Notes under the pieces: model-generated
Told to the model about the DNA's origin: nothing
Seen by the model: the letters and a program-made list of their open reading frames with translations, nothing else
Databases searched by the model: none
Position numbers and translations under genes: made by a program
Shown: one piece after another, positions 1 to 7,691 of the stretch
Layout of the letters: each line of letters begins with the position of its first letter
Position numbering within the stretch: the first letter of the stretch is position 1
Origin: CAZDDB01 sp963843285
GTDB lineage: Bacteria > Acidobacteriota > HRBIN11 > JAKEFK01
Direction of reading: 5' to 3'
Assembly (NCBI GenBank): GCA_963843285.1
Contig: CAWJJO010000005.1
Coordinates: 62,001 to 126,000, forward strand
Length of the DNA stretch: 64,000 nt

Positions 1-249
1 CCCGTGGACACATCAGAGGCGTCCAAATCGAAAGACCCGGAACGTCGCAACTATCTGTTTGCAAATCTCGATCCTGATCGCATCGAGTTTACAGGCGGAC
101 GGGATATCATTCTGGATCCGCCGCAAAAAGGGGAACCACTCAACTACTTCATTTACCCCTATGCAGAAGCGGACGGCAAGAAGATTGAAACCACAAAAAT
201 TCAATTGGATTACGTAAATCTGCCGGTCGCTGCTATGGCCCTCAAGTGA
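1..249 (+). CDS. Transglutaminase-like protein, C-terminal end (5' partial)
   Basis: The reading frame is open from the first base of the window, so this is the last ~82 codons of a gene that begins upstream; the GTG at base 4 is just an internal valine. The segment NYLFANLDPDRIEFTGGRDI followed by ILDPPQKGEPLNYFIYPYAE matches the C-terminal tail I associate with bacterial transglutaminase-like (papain-fold) proteins, where a GRDI-L-PPQ-G-PLN(F/Y)F-YPYAE run follows the catalytic Cys-His-Asp core. The catalytic core is outside the window, so activity cannot be judged. It ends with TGA 45 bases before the remains of a sterol-desaturase-like gene. Family assignment is from pattern memory and is moderately sure. 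Confidence 0.6.
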   Translation, partial: PVDTSEASKSKDPERRNYLFANLDPDRIEFTGGRDIILDPPQKGEPLNYFIYPYAEADGKKIETTKIQLDYVNLPVAAMALK

Positions 250-289
250 TCACTGAGCGATGACGAAAGCTTAGCAAACTTTTTTGTTT

Positions 290-674
290 CTCAATGCTGC
301 AACAGTTTTGGTTTATTTTTCCCATGCCATGGAAGCGCTGGGGTTTGGCATGCTCTGGTCATTGCAACCATTCAAACTTGAGTATCGATCTGAAGTGGCT
401 TAGGTACGTGGTCAATTCACCGCGCATGCACATCTGGCATCACGCGGCGGACGAGTCTGAAGCCGTGAACAAGAACTTCGGAATCGTCCTAAGCATTTGG
501 GACTGGATCTTCAAGACCGCCTACATGCCGGCCGGCCGGTTTCCGGTACGCCTCGGTTTTGATGGAATGCAGACATACCCTTCCGGATTTCTGAATCAGT
601 ACTTGTTTCCGCTCAGCTTGTTTTGGAAAAACCGAAAATCCATTCCGCCAACCGTTTCAGCGCGATCCGTCTGA
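290..674 (+). pseudogene. Sterol desaturase / fatty acid hydroxylase remnant, truncated and frameshifted
   Basis: From about base 369 one frame reads HSNLSIDLKWLRYVVNSPRM followed by HIWHHA, the histidine-rich signature of the membrane di-iron fatty acid hydroxylase/sterol desaturase superfamily (HxxHH-type metal ligands), then a normal C-terminal tail to a TGA at 672-674. Upstream the frame is wrong: bases 308-373 in another frame read LVYFSHAMEALGFGM, which looks like the preceding part of the same protein. A frameshift therefore lies near 355-370. There is no room for the first 150 or so residues and their histidine boxes, because the previous gene stops at 249. I read this as a decayed gene, not a functional enzyme. 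A sequencing error could explain the frameshift but not the missing N-terminus. Confidence 0.65.
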
Positions 675-689
675 AACTGGGTCCGGGCG

Positions 690-1613
690 CTAAGCTTCGG
701 CAAGCACCATTAGAAACCTCTGATCCCCACTCAGAAACTCCTGAACTGGGGAAAAACCCGCCTCCTCCTCGATCAGGCGCGGAAGTGCGTCGCGCGAAAA
801 TTTCCCGGAAACATTCATCTTCAGTTTTTCCGACATTACTATATTTATAGTACTACCACCGATATTTAATGAAAGATCCCTGCTCGCTTGAAAGTGCTTG
901 GTCAGATAGAAAAGTCCGGGGTAATCCTCAGCCGGCTTTGTTTCAAAGACGAGGCTGCCGTCCTCTTGCCTGATTCCAACACTGGCCAACGGCGCAAATG
1001 CAAACCGGCGGTTCAAAGGATTATCATACCCGGCGATGGAATCCTCGGCATAAAGCTCCCCATCAGCCAGGAGGAAATCGCCCGGTCTCGAGATCGTTCG
1101 TAACAGACGGCACATCTCCACCGGCGAGAAAGCGCCCAGTGTATTGCCTAGAATCATGAAGAGATGGGGTCTTGCGCCGGAAACAATCGATTCCAGATGG
1201 CCGCGATTGGTGGCCTCGGCCTTGTAAGCATGATACTGAATGCCCGATGAAATCGCTTCACGACAAGCCATCTCCAAAAGCGCCAGGCTGGAATCGACCG
1301 GAATATACCGAACGATCCTGCCTGAATCCCGGATCGCGCGTAAAAGCAGAATGTCCTTATTCCCCTGCCCTGATCCAATGCTGATCACTTCAAGATCCTG
1401 TGGTAGGCGTTTGGCCATTTCCTCCGAATGACCGGATACGAGATCGGAAGACCGTATGAAGTTTCTGTACGCGCCGTCCTGGCATAAATCCAACCAGGCT
1501 TTTACGGAAAGCGGAAACCAATAAAAGAATTTTTCTGGCAAAAATCGAGTCTCAAATGCCGATACAAACTGAGCCGCCAATTCATTTTCGGTTAGAAGTA
1601 CTTCGATCTGCAC
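690..1613 (-). CDS. EgtD-like SAM-dependent methyltransferase (Methyltransf_33 family)
   Basis: The 307-residue protein looks like the EgtD/DUF2260 family, whose best-known member trimethylates L-histidine to hercynine on the way to ergothioneine. The SAM-binding glycine-rich loop EVISIGSGQGNKD is at residues 75-87 and the family's LG(N/S)T(L/I)GAF segment at 155-162. N- and C-terminal parts needed for the histidine pocket seem present, and the length is close to that of EgtD (about 320). No egtB-like gene lies nearby, so histidine as substrate is only a guess; other members modify different amines. It is transcribed away from rsgA across an 83-bp gap and converges with the decayed desaturase gene. 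No clear Shine-Dalgarno sequence precedes the ATG. Confidence 0.7.
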   Translation of the reverse strand: MQIEVLLTENELAAQFVSAFETRFLPEKFFYWFPLSVKAWLDLCQDGAYRNFIRSSDLVSGHSEEMAKRLPQDLEVISIGSGQGNKDILLLRAIRDSGRIVRYIPVDSSLALLEMACREAISSGIQYHAYKAEATNRGHLESIVSGARPHLFMILGNTLGAFSPVEMCRLLRTISRPGDFLLADGELYAEDSIAGYDNPLNRRFAFAPLASVGIRQEDGSLVFETKPAEDYPGLFYLTKHFQASRDLSLNIGGSTINIVMSEKLKMNVSGKFSRDALPRLIEEEAGFSPVQEFLSGDQRFLMVLAEA

Positions 1614-1682
1614 TTAGTCTTGGAGATCTGCTCAACGGTAATTGTGGCTTCCCGTTCAACAGAAAGATAAAATATCCACAAG

Positions 1683-1699
1683 TATAACATTTTCTTATG
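1683..1699 (+). promoter_or_regulatory. -10-like box directly before the rsgA start (possible leaderless mRNA)
   Basis: TATAAC at 1683-1688 ends 8 nt before the ATG at 1697 and no Shine-Dalgarno sequence lies between them. If it is the -10 element, transcription begins at or next to the A of the ATG. A convincing -35 is not visible at the right distance; TAAAAT at 1668-1673 is an alternative -10 that would give a short leader. Confidence 0.4.
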
Positions 1700-2767
1700 A
1701 CTCTATTAGAGAGATTAGGGTGGAACGCGTCCTGGGGACGAGCGTTTGCGTCAATGCAATCGCGGGGATTTGTTCCGGGAAGAGTGACCGCGCAGCACAA
1801 GAATTCGTACCGTGTTTATTTTGAGAATGGTGAAATCGTCGCTCGGGTTACAGGCAAACTGCTTCATGAAGCCGAACAATCGGGGATCCTTCCGGTTGTC
1901 GGAGATTGGATCGCTCTCCGCTTAGCAAACGATCAAAGTTCCGCCTCGATTCACGCCGTCCTGCCACGCAAAAGCAAATTTTCCAGGAAGATCGCAGGCA
2001 GTGTTACTCAAGAACAGGTCGCGGCTGCAAACGTCGACACGGTTTTTCTTGTCCAGGGGCTGGATGGAGACTTCAATCCGCGCAGACTGGAACGCTATCT
2101 TGTAATGGCGTGGGACAGCGGCGCGGCGCCCGTAATCATTTTGAGCAAGAAAGATATTTGTGTAGAAATAGACCAGAAATTGTATGAGGTCTCCTCGGTC
2201 TCTGCCGGAGTGCCTGTTCATGCGATCAGTTCTGTGACAGGAGAAGGGCTCGAACAGTTAGAAGCCTATACACACAATGGAAGAACAATCGCATTGCTCG
2301 GATCCTCCGGGGCCGGCAAATCGACCTTGATCAATCGCCTTCTGAACGAAGAAAGACAAAAAATCCAGGAAGTACGATCCAGCGACAGTAAAGGAAGACA
2401 TACGACCACCCGCAGAGAATTACTGTTGTTGCCGTCCGGCGGTTGTGTGATCGATACACCCGGGATGCGTGAGCTACAGCTCTGGAGCGCACCGGATGGA
2501 ATGATCCATGCATTTCCTGAGATTGCCGAAGTTGCGGCCCATTGTCGATTTGATAACTGCCGGCATAATGCGGAACCGGACTGCGCTGTAAAACAGGCCC
2601 TGATCGATGGCGCCTTAGATCCTGAACGATTCGAGAATTTCCAGAAGTTACAAAGGGAACTTGAGTACCTGAATTCAAGACAAGATCCGCTGCTTCGCGC
2701 AAAACGGCAGCAAAAGGTGCGGATGATTCACCGGCAACTGCGGAAGATTCCGCCGAAAAGATCGTGA
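1697..2767 (+). CDS. rsgA: Ribosome small subunit-dependent GTPase RsgA
   Basis: RsgA is a circularly permuted GTPase that binds the 30S subunit late in assembly and helps its maturation. The protein has 356 residues, as usual. An OB-fold region (about 25-95) is followed by the permuted G motifs in the order G4-G1-G3: SKKD near 150, the P-loop GSSGAGKSTLINRL near 201-214, and DTPGMREL near 253-260. The C-terminal zinc-binding segment with C-x5-C-x-H-x5-C spacing (CRFDNCRHNAEPDC) lies near 286-300. The start LLERLGWN is the typical RsgA beginning, which supports the ATG at 1697 even though no Shine-Dalgarno sequence precedes it. It is monocistronic and converges on ndh across a CACAGAG-type inverted repeat. 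Confidence 0.95.
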   Translation: MTLLERLGWNASWGRAFASMQSRGFVPGRVTAQHKNSYRVYFENGEIVARVTGKLLHEAEQSGILPVVGDWIALRLANDQSSASIHAVLPRKSKFSRKIAGSVTQEQVAAANVDTVFLVQGLDGDFNPRRLERYLVMAWDSGAAPVIILSKKDICVEIDQKLYEVSSVSAGVPVHAISSVTGEGLEQLEAYTHNGRTIALLGSSGAGKSTLINRLLNEERQKIQEVRSSDSKGRHTTTRRELLLLPSGGCVIDTPGMRELQLWSAPDGMIHAFPEIAEVAAHCRFDNCRHNAEPDCAVKQALIDGALDPERFENFQKLQRELEYLNSRQDPLLRAKRQQKVRMIHRQLRKIPPKRS

Positions 2768-2769
2768 AG

Positions 2770-2876
2770 CCACAGAGAGAATTGCCACAGAGCTCACAGA
2801 GCGAGAACACAGAAAAAATAAATTCTAACTCAGCCATTTCTCTGTGAACTCTGTGTCCTCTGTGTCCTCTGTGGCA
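2770..2876. repeat. CACAGAG inverted repeat between convergent genes
   Basis: The left arm at 2770-2813 carries several CACAGAG units and the right arm at 2837-2876 carries the complementary CTCTGTG units, so transcripts from either side could form a long imperfect hairpin. It lies between the stop codons of rsgA and ndh and may serve as a bidirectional terminator. The same type of repeat recurs at 17.99, 39.9, 41.9, 44.1, 47.1, 49.6 and 60.3 kb. Confidence 0.75.
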
Positions 2877-2891
2877 AAGACTCAGTGGCCT

Positions 2892-4217
2892 CTAGGCTGT
2901 TTTTGCAGAAATCTCGTTCGATTCTCGATGAGCTGAATGCGAAACGGTCGGCGCGCGCAATGTCAAGAACTGCACCAGATCCTTGGAAAAGATCAGATCC
3001 AGCATCCAGTCCAGTGCCACACGAACCTTCTTTTCGAATCGAGGAAGCTTCGACAGATAGATGCCGCGCCACAAGAACCATGCGATAAATCCGGAGAAGT
3101 TGATCCCCATGATGTTTGCAACTCCCGTGCGACGCCCGATTGAAGCAAGCAGACCAATTGTAGTAAAAGAAAACGGCTTTTTGTTCCCTCCACGAATTGC
3201 CGCGGAAAGATTTTGAGCGAGCACTTTCCCCTGTCTCAGCGCATGCTGTGCCGTCGGCGGATACGGCTTACCGGTACTCTTATCGGTACACAGAGCGCAA
3301 TCTCCCAGCGCCCAGACTCCCGGAAAACCTGCGACTTCTAAGAATTCGTTGACCACGAGCTTCCCTTTTTCCTTTGCGCACGGAAGCGATTGCAACAGAG
3401 GATTTGGTGATGTGCCCGCCGTCCAGATCAGAGTGTCTGTTTCGATCATCGTACCGTCGTTCAGTTCTACACCATGTTCGGTAACACCCGAAACTCTCAC
3501 GTTGGTACGGATCTCCACCTTTCTCTCCGTCAGTTTCTTCTGCGCGTACGCGCCGAGTTTCTCACCGAGCTCCGGCAGAATCACTGAACCCGAATGGACA
3601 AGCACGATTCGCAGCTGATCTTCTGTCAGGTTCGGATAATGCTCAATGGCTTCACGCAGAAAATCATTGATGGAGGCAATCGTCTCGACACCCGCAAACC
3701 CGCCCCCGGCAACAACAACAGTCAATAGAGCAGGACGTTTTTCCAGAAAGCATTCAAAGTCTGCTTCCTCCAAAGACGCAATCAGTTTGTTTCTCAGATA
3801 GATTGCATCCCCTAACGATTTCATCGTCAGGGCGCGTTCTTCCAGACCGGGAAGATTCAGGAAGTTCGTAATCGCACCAAGTCCAAGAATCAGATGATCG
3901 TATTGAAGCTCATGGTGATGGTGTGATCCTCCGTGAGACACAAAGACGCGTTTGCCGTGAAGATCTACCTGTTCCACATCACCGTTAAAAAACTGGACAC
4001 GCCGTAGAAGCTTGCGGATCGGATTTACGATGTGCGCCAGATCCAGATCACTTGCTGCAACTTCATGCAACATTGGAGTGAACAGGAAAAAATTTTCGCG
4101 GTTCACAAGAGTGATCTGTACATTAGAATCGCGAGCCAGCGTTTTTTCCAGCTCCAGTGCTGCGTATACGCCGGCAAATCCGCCACCCAGAATTACAATT
4201 TTGGTCAATTTATTCAT
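2892..4217 (-). CDS. ndh: Type II NADH dehydrogenase (NDH-2 family flavoprotein)
   Basis: NDH-2 oxidises NADH and reduces membrane quinone without pumping protons. The 441-residue protein has the FAD-binding ILGGGFAGVYAALELE at about 8-24 and the second Rossmann motif VVVAGGGFAGVET at about 166-180, both typical of the family. A later ALGDC segment is the usual FAD-contacting motif. The C-terminal part has an aromatic, hydrophobic stretch (FIAWFLWRGIYL) fitting membrane attachment. AGAGGT before the ATG at 4217 is a plausible ribosome-binding site. It begins 12 nt after the stop of the DM13 gene, so the two are likely co-transcribed; both concern electron transfer, which fits, though no partnership is proved. 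Confidence 0.88.
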   Translation of the reverse strand: MNKLTKIVILGGGFAGVYAALELEKTLARDSNVQITLVNRENFFLFTPMLHEVAASDLDLAHIVNPIRKLLRRVQFFNGDVEQVDLHGKRVFVSHGGSHHHHELQYDHLILGLGAITNFLNLPGLEERALTMKSLGDAIYLRNKLIASLEEADFECFLEKRPALLTVVVAGGGFAGVETIASINDFLREAIEHYPNLTEDQLRIVLVHSGSVILPELGEKLGAYAQKKLTERKVEIRTNVRVSGVTEHGVELNDGTMIETDTLIWTAGTSPNPLLQSLPCAKEKGKLVVNEFLEVAGFPGVWALGDCALCTDKSTGKPYPPTAQHALRQGKVLAQNLSAAIRGGNKKPFSFTTIGLLASIGRRTGVANIMGINFSGFIAWFLWRGIYLSKLPRFEKKVRVALDWMLDLIFSKDLVQFLTLRAPTVSHSAHRESNEISAKTA

Positions 4218-4229
4218 CGCCGACCTCTT

Positions 4230-5090
4230 TTAGCTCTGATGCAGAGGAGCTGTTCCGAAATTTACGCTGAAGCGGTTACACCAGATCGTTACCGCGCGAT
4301 ACTTGTTGAGATCCACACCCTGAGGCAGATCGTAATTTTGATCGCCCACATTCCCTTTCAACGGAGCGACTTCGATGAATCCTGCGTTCTTCACCGTATC
4401 GTTGTCTTTTGCGTCTTCGGCTGCTACCAGGAAAATGCGCACATCGGGTCCGTTGGAAGTCTCGAATTGTGTAAGACGCAATACGCGCTTTCCATCCGGA
4501 AGCTGAAAGATCGTAGCTGTCCCTTTGGTTACGTGCGCGCCGTCATGGAACATTCCCTCTAGCAGGGCGACCGGTTGACTTGATACGGCCGCAGTCTGTC
4601 CCGCCATCAATGGAGCTGTGCCGAAATTGACACCAAAACGGTTGCACCAGATCGTTACAGCACGGTACTTGGCGAGATTCAAACCTGCAGGCAAATCGTA
4701 GTTCTGATCACCAACATTTCCTTTCAAAGGCGCAACTTCAACGTAGCCCGCATTCTTTACCGTATCGTTATCCTTTGCATCATCGGCTGCAACCAGAAAC
4801 ACGCGAACATCGGGTCCGTTCGAAGTTTCAAATCCAGTCAGGCGAAGAACCTGCTTGCCATCAGGCAGTTGAAAGATCGAAGCTGTCCCTTTGGTAGCGT
4901 GTGCTCCATCATGAAAATTGCCGGAGGCCACCAGAACCGGCTGACCTTTTGCAGCAACTGTTTGTGCCGGCGCTGGAGCTGGAAAGCTTTCACTCACCGA
5001 CTGATTCACGAACAACCGCTCCGGACGAAAGGCATACCAAAGCCCCACCAGAGCAACAAGTGCTATCAGAGTTATTACCGTACGTTTCAT
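4230..5090 (-). CDS. Membrane-anchored protein with two tandem DM13 domains
   Basis: DM13 domains are beta-sandwich modules predicted to take part in redox or hydroxylation reactions through a conserved cysteine. Residues 5-20 form an N-terminal membrane anchor or signal (VITLIALVALVGLWYAF), followed by a short linker. Then come two domains of about 115 residues each, roughly 49-164 and 172-286. They are nearly identical, sharing FHDGAH-TKGTA-IFQLPDGK, NGPDVR-FLVAA and KYRAVTIWCNRF-VNFGTAPL, with one conserved Cys per domain. Such similarity suggests a recent internal duplication or gene conversion. AAGGAG lies 8-13 nt before the ATG. It is the first gene of an apparent operon with ndh. Domain assignment is firm; the biochemical role is unknown. 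Confidence 0.85.
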   Translation of the reverse strand: MKRTVITLIALVALVGLWYAFRPERLFVNQSVSESFPAPAPAQTVAAKGQPVLVASGNFHDGAHATKGTASIFQLPDGKQVLRLTGFETSNGPDVRVFLVAADDAKDNDTVKNAGYVEVAPLKGNVGDQNYDLPAGLNLAKYRAVTIWCNRFGVNFGTAPLMAGQTAAVSSQPVALLEGMFHDGAHVTKGTATIFQLPDGKRVLRLTQFETSNGPDVRIFLVAAEDAKDNDTVKNAGFIEVAPLKGNVGDQNYDLPQGVDLNKYRAVTIWCNRFSVNFGTAPLHQS

Positions 5091-5212
5091 TTGTGTTTCT
5101 CCTTCTTAGTTTGCGGAGGAGCACAGTGTGCGCCCTTCGCATTGTTTTTTGTTTGTGTCACATTGTTTGGTCGGCTTGGGGGGTCAAAACTTACAGGAAA
5201 TCAAATCATCCT

Positions 5213-5285
5213 GGAGCGGCGGGCGGCCCTGCCCGCCGGAACTTTGATTGGATCACTTATTGCGGGCGCGGAGGCCCGCGGCTCC
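5213..5285. repeat. GC-rich double-hairpin repeat (ACGGAG-loop family)
   Basis: An outer stem GGAGC (5213-5217)/GCTCC (5281-5285) encloses two hairpins: GGCGGGC/GCCCGCC with loop GGCCCT, and GCGGGC/GCCCGC with loop GCGGAG (5268-5273). It lies between the GT39-type gene and the DM13 gene. A second complete copy is at 15413-15490 and single-hairpin copies are at 45906-45925 and 49570-49586. Confidence 0.75.
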
Positions 5286-5299
5286 ACTGAATGATATGT

Positions 5300-7282
5300 T
5301 CAAGGAGCAGTAGGATGGACTCTTAACAGGAAGTTCCCTCGCCCGTCTTGATACACGATCCGGACGGAAATCCACTGAAGTACTTGAGTACGGGTTTCCG
5401 CCGGAAGGTTCAAGTACCCCGACGTGTAAAGGCGTTTCCACTCCGGTAGCGAGAAGACAACATGAGTGATTCTGAGTCTGCGGAAGTTCCCATCCCATCC
5501 CTGAACTGGACCCTCAAACAAAGAGGCGACCTGAGGGCCATTCATAGCAGATGGACTGATGCCGGGAATTTTCAGGAAAAAACCTCGCGTTTCTCCGATT
5601 GAAACTACTTTATGAATACTGGGATCCAGGTGGATGTTTGCATATTCGAAAATATCCCAGGCCGGAATATTGAGCCGTTGAAAGTTCGCGCGTTCATCGG
5701 AATCAGTCACTAATTGATCCACCCGAAGGTATTTTCGCAAATCGGAAATCCCTAGCCAGAGGGAAAACGCACAGAGGACCACAGCAACTGATACTCCGGC
5801 GCCCCTTGCAAGGCGGCGATCCGTAAGCACGCAGCTTCCTGCGACTGCCAGAAACAGGATGCTGGCAGCATTGAATCGCAAAAGGGTCACACCAAATTCA
5901 GGATGGAAAAATGACCAGATGATCAGGCCGGCAAAACCCAGCACCCCAGAGGTAAACGCAGGTTCCGGTGAACGATTCCGAAGGGCACTCATCCCGGTAA
6001 ACAGTAGTAAATATCCTGAAACACGGCTGATGGCCTGTGAGGTAAGAAGGTTAAAAGGCGCCAGCAACTGCTGTACCGGTGATAAAGTCATCCATGAATT
6101 TCCAAGCACTACGGCGTGAAGAGCCCTTTCCTGAGCAAGTGACCATTCACCTCCGTCAAACAAACCGTACAGCAGCGGGAACACAGGATTGCCGGTATAA
6201 ATGACATTCTTTACGATCCAGGGAAGAATCGCAAACACGAGGCCGATACTCACCAGGCCGACAACTCGTAGGATCTGCCTCCCGTTACGGTGCCTGAACC
6301 ACGCATCCAGACTTAGAACGAGAATCACAATGCATATAGCGATCACACTTTGATACCTCGAAGCGAAAACCAATCCAAGTGCTGCAACTGCAGGCAAAAC
6401 GTACGGGTGGGCACGAAGTCCGGGATCTCCAGTTTCGGACGGATCGAGGGCGTGGCGGAGCCAGAGCGCGCCCAGCACAGTCAAGGCAGCTAGCGGGAGA
6501 TCAAAAGCTCCCAGTGCGTGAAAGACCCAAAAGCCGGGGTAGCTTGATATGAGTAAACCTGCAATCAGAGCCGCGCGACGGCCGGCCGGACGCGCAAGCT
6601 GAGCTGCAGCGATGCTCATCAGGCAACTAAGGACCGTGACTATCAGTTTGCAGACACTACCGTCGCGGTCCAGTGCAAGGGCGCCTCCCAGACTCAGTTG
6701 CAATGCCAAGGGGCTATCGGTCAAGACATTCCACTTCAGAAAGGTAAACCCCCCGTGCTGCAGATATTGCGCAGGAACTTGAAGATGGTAAACGAGCGTA
6801 TCGTAGAAAATCAACGGCGTCCAACCACAAACGATTTGGAATCCGATTAAGATCGTCCAAAACGCCAGCAAACTCCTGTCTGCAAGGTTCCATAGCGAAA
6901 TGGCTTGAAGCATGGCTTTTGCCTCCCGATACCAGTCGGAAACTCGCAAGAGCGCAAGAATTACTCCGCTGCAAAGAAGGACCAGGAGAGGCAACTGGCG
7001 ATACAAATGCATTACAGCCAGCAGCACCGAACTGACGTACAGAAAGCAACAACCTGTAACCAGTGCAATGAGCAACCTGTTTATGAAGCTGCCGCCGGTA
7101 GCCAGGACACGTGTCCAGATCAAAGCCCCCCAACCGAGAAGGGATAATAGAAACAGGATCGCCAACAAATTGGTACGTCCCAACTCGAACAAGAGAGCCC
7201 ACTCGCGGTTTGTAAAGATCTTAAACGCCACCGCAATCGGCGCGATCAGAAAAGTGAAAACACAAAATAGTCTGCGCGGCAT
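5300..7282 (-). CDS. Polytopic membrane glycosyltransferase-like protein (GT39/ArnT type)
   Basis: The 660-residue protein has about a dozen hydrophobic helices over its first 500 residues and a soluble C-terminal part, the layout of dolichyl/undecaprenyl-phosphate-sugar-dependent (GT-C fold) glycosyltransferases. The segment DTLVYHLQVPAQYLQHGG at about 161-178, in the first large extracytoplasmic loop, matches the place where GT-C enzymes keep an acidic catalytic residue and a YH pair. Such enzymes transfer sugars from lipid carriers to proteins or lipids outside the membrane. Donor and acceptor cannot be told. It stands alone between repeat-rich gaps; its stop is 14 nt from a GC-rich double hairpin. 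No good Shine-Dalgarno precedes the ATG at 7282. Confidence 0.65.
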   Translation of the reverse strand: MPRRLFCVFTFLIAPIAVAFKIFTNREWALLFELGRTNLLAILFLLSLLGWGALIWTRVLATGGSFINRLLIALVTGCCFLYVSSVLLAVMHLYRQLPLLVLLCSGVILALLRVSDWYREAKAMLQAISLWNLADRSLLAFWTILIGFQIVCGWTPLIFYDTLVYHLQVPAQYLQHGGFTFLKWNVLTDSPLALQLSLGGALALDRDGSVCKLIVTVLSCLMSIAAAQLARPAGRRAALIAGLLISSYPGFWVFHALGAFDLPLAALTVLGALWLRHALDPSETGDPGLRAHPYVLPAVAALGLVFASRYQSVIAICIVILVLSLDAWFRHRNGRQILRVVGLVSIGLVFAILPWIVKNVIYTGNPVFPLLYGLFDGGEWSLAQERALHAVVLGNSWMTLSPVQQLLAPFNLLTSQAISRVSGYLLLFTGMSALRNRSPEPAFTSGVLGFAGLIIWSFFHPEFGVTLLRFNAASILFLAVAGSCVLTDRRLARGAGVSVAVVLCAFSLWLGISDLRKYLRVDQLVTDSDERANFQRLNIPAWDIFEYANIHLDPSIHKVVSIGETRGFFLKIPGISPSAMNGPQVASLFEGPVQGWDGNFRRLRITHVVFSLPEWKRLYTSGYLNLPAETRTQVLQWISVRIVYQDGRGNFLLRVHPTAP

Positions 7283-7333
7283 TGTGTGCTTTGATGAACG
7301 GGTTTATCCTACTACACGTCCGCAAAGAAGCTA

Positions 7334-7408
7334 GTAGGGGCGACCGTTGTGGTCCCCCGCGTCGAAGAATGGGGATTTTCATGAGGGCGACCACAACGGT
7401 TGCCCCTA
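7334..7408. repeat. GTAGGGGCGACC inverted repeat
   Basis: A 21-nt arm at 7334-7354 (GTAGGGGCGACC then GTTGTGGTC) is repeated in inverted form at 7388-7408 with one mismatch, giving a 75-bp near-palindrome. It lies 3 nt past the stop of the HicB-like gene. Related hairpins occur at 22617-22674 and 43491-43515. Confidence 0.75.
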
Positions 7409-7413
7409 CCACG

Positions 7414-7623
7414 TTAGACCTGGATGAGTTCTTCTTTACAAATGTTGAGACGAATGATGCGAGGATAAGGGGGTTGTTTAAAAAATGAAATCACAGCTTT
7501 GTGGACTGTGTTCTTCAAGTCTTCAAACGTATTTGCTTCGACAACGATCTGATATCCGATTGCACTGGCGACAAAGCCTCCTTCAGGGGTTTCCTCCGCC
7601 AGGAACATGATTTCTTCGCGCAT
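7414..7623 (-). CDS. HicB-like small antitoxin-type protein
   Basis: The 69-residue product starting MREEIMFLAEETPEGGFVAS resembles the short HicB-fold proteins often found as antitoxins or as solitary regulators: a three-stranded sheet with the pattern EE-PEGG-VA-A-GY-I, then a helix (TFEDLKNTVHKAVISFF) and a final strand RIIRLNICKEE. The family length of 65-70 residues favours the ATG at 7623 over the upstream ATG at 7644. No HicA-like toxin (small double-stranded-RNA-binding fold with a catalytic His) is encoded beside it, so it is either an orphan or has another role. Its stop is followed at once by a repeat element. Confidence 0.6.
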   Translation of the reverse strand: MREEIMFLAEETPEGGFVASAIGYQIVVEANTFEDLKNTVHKAVISFFKQPPYPRIIRLNICKEELIQV

Positions 7624-7691
7624 GAGATTGAATTCACCTTGCATATGAACAATGAACGAACTCGGTTATCGATTGGTTCGGCATTTTCTAT

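Noticed and set aside
838..856. Recurrent GTAGTACT/TAGTACTA strings (also near 47543, 50059, 51706 and 63416)
   Set aside because: Most copies lie inside well-supported genes in different frames and strands; no spacing or context is shared, so chance is the simplest explanation.
2770..2876. Possible CRISPR-like array of CACAGAG units
   Set aside because: Units are 7-8 nt, arranged as inverted arms with no unique spacers and no cas genes nearby.
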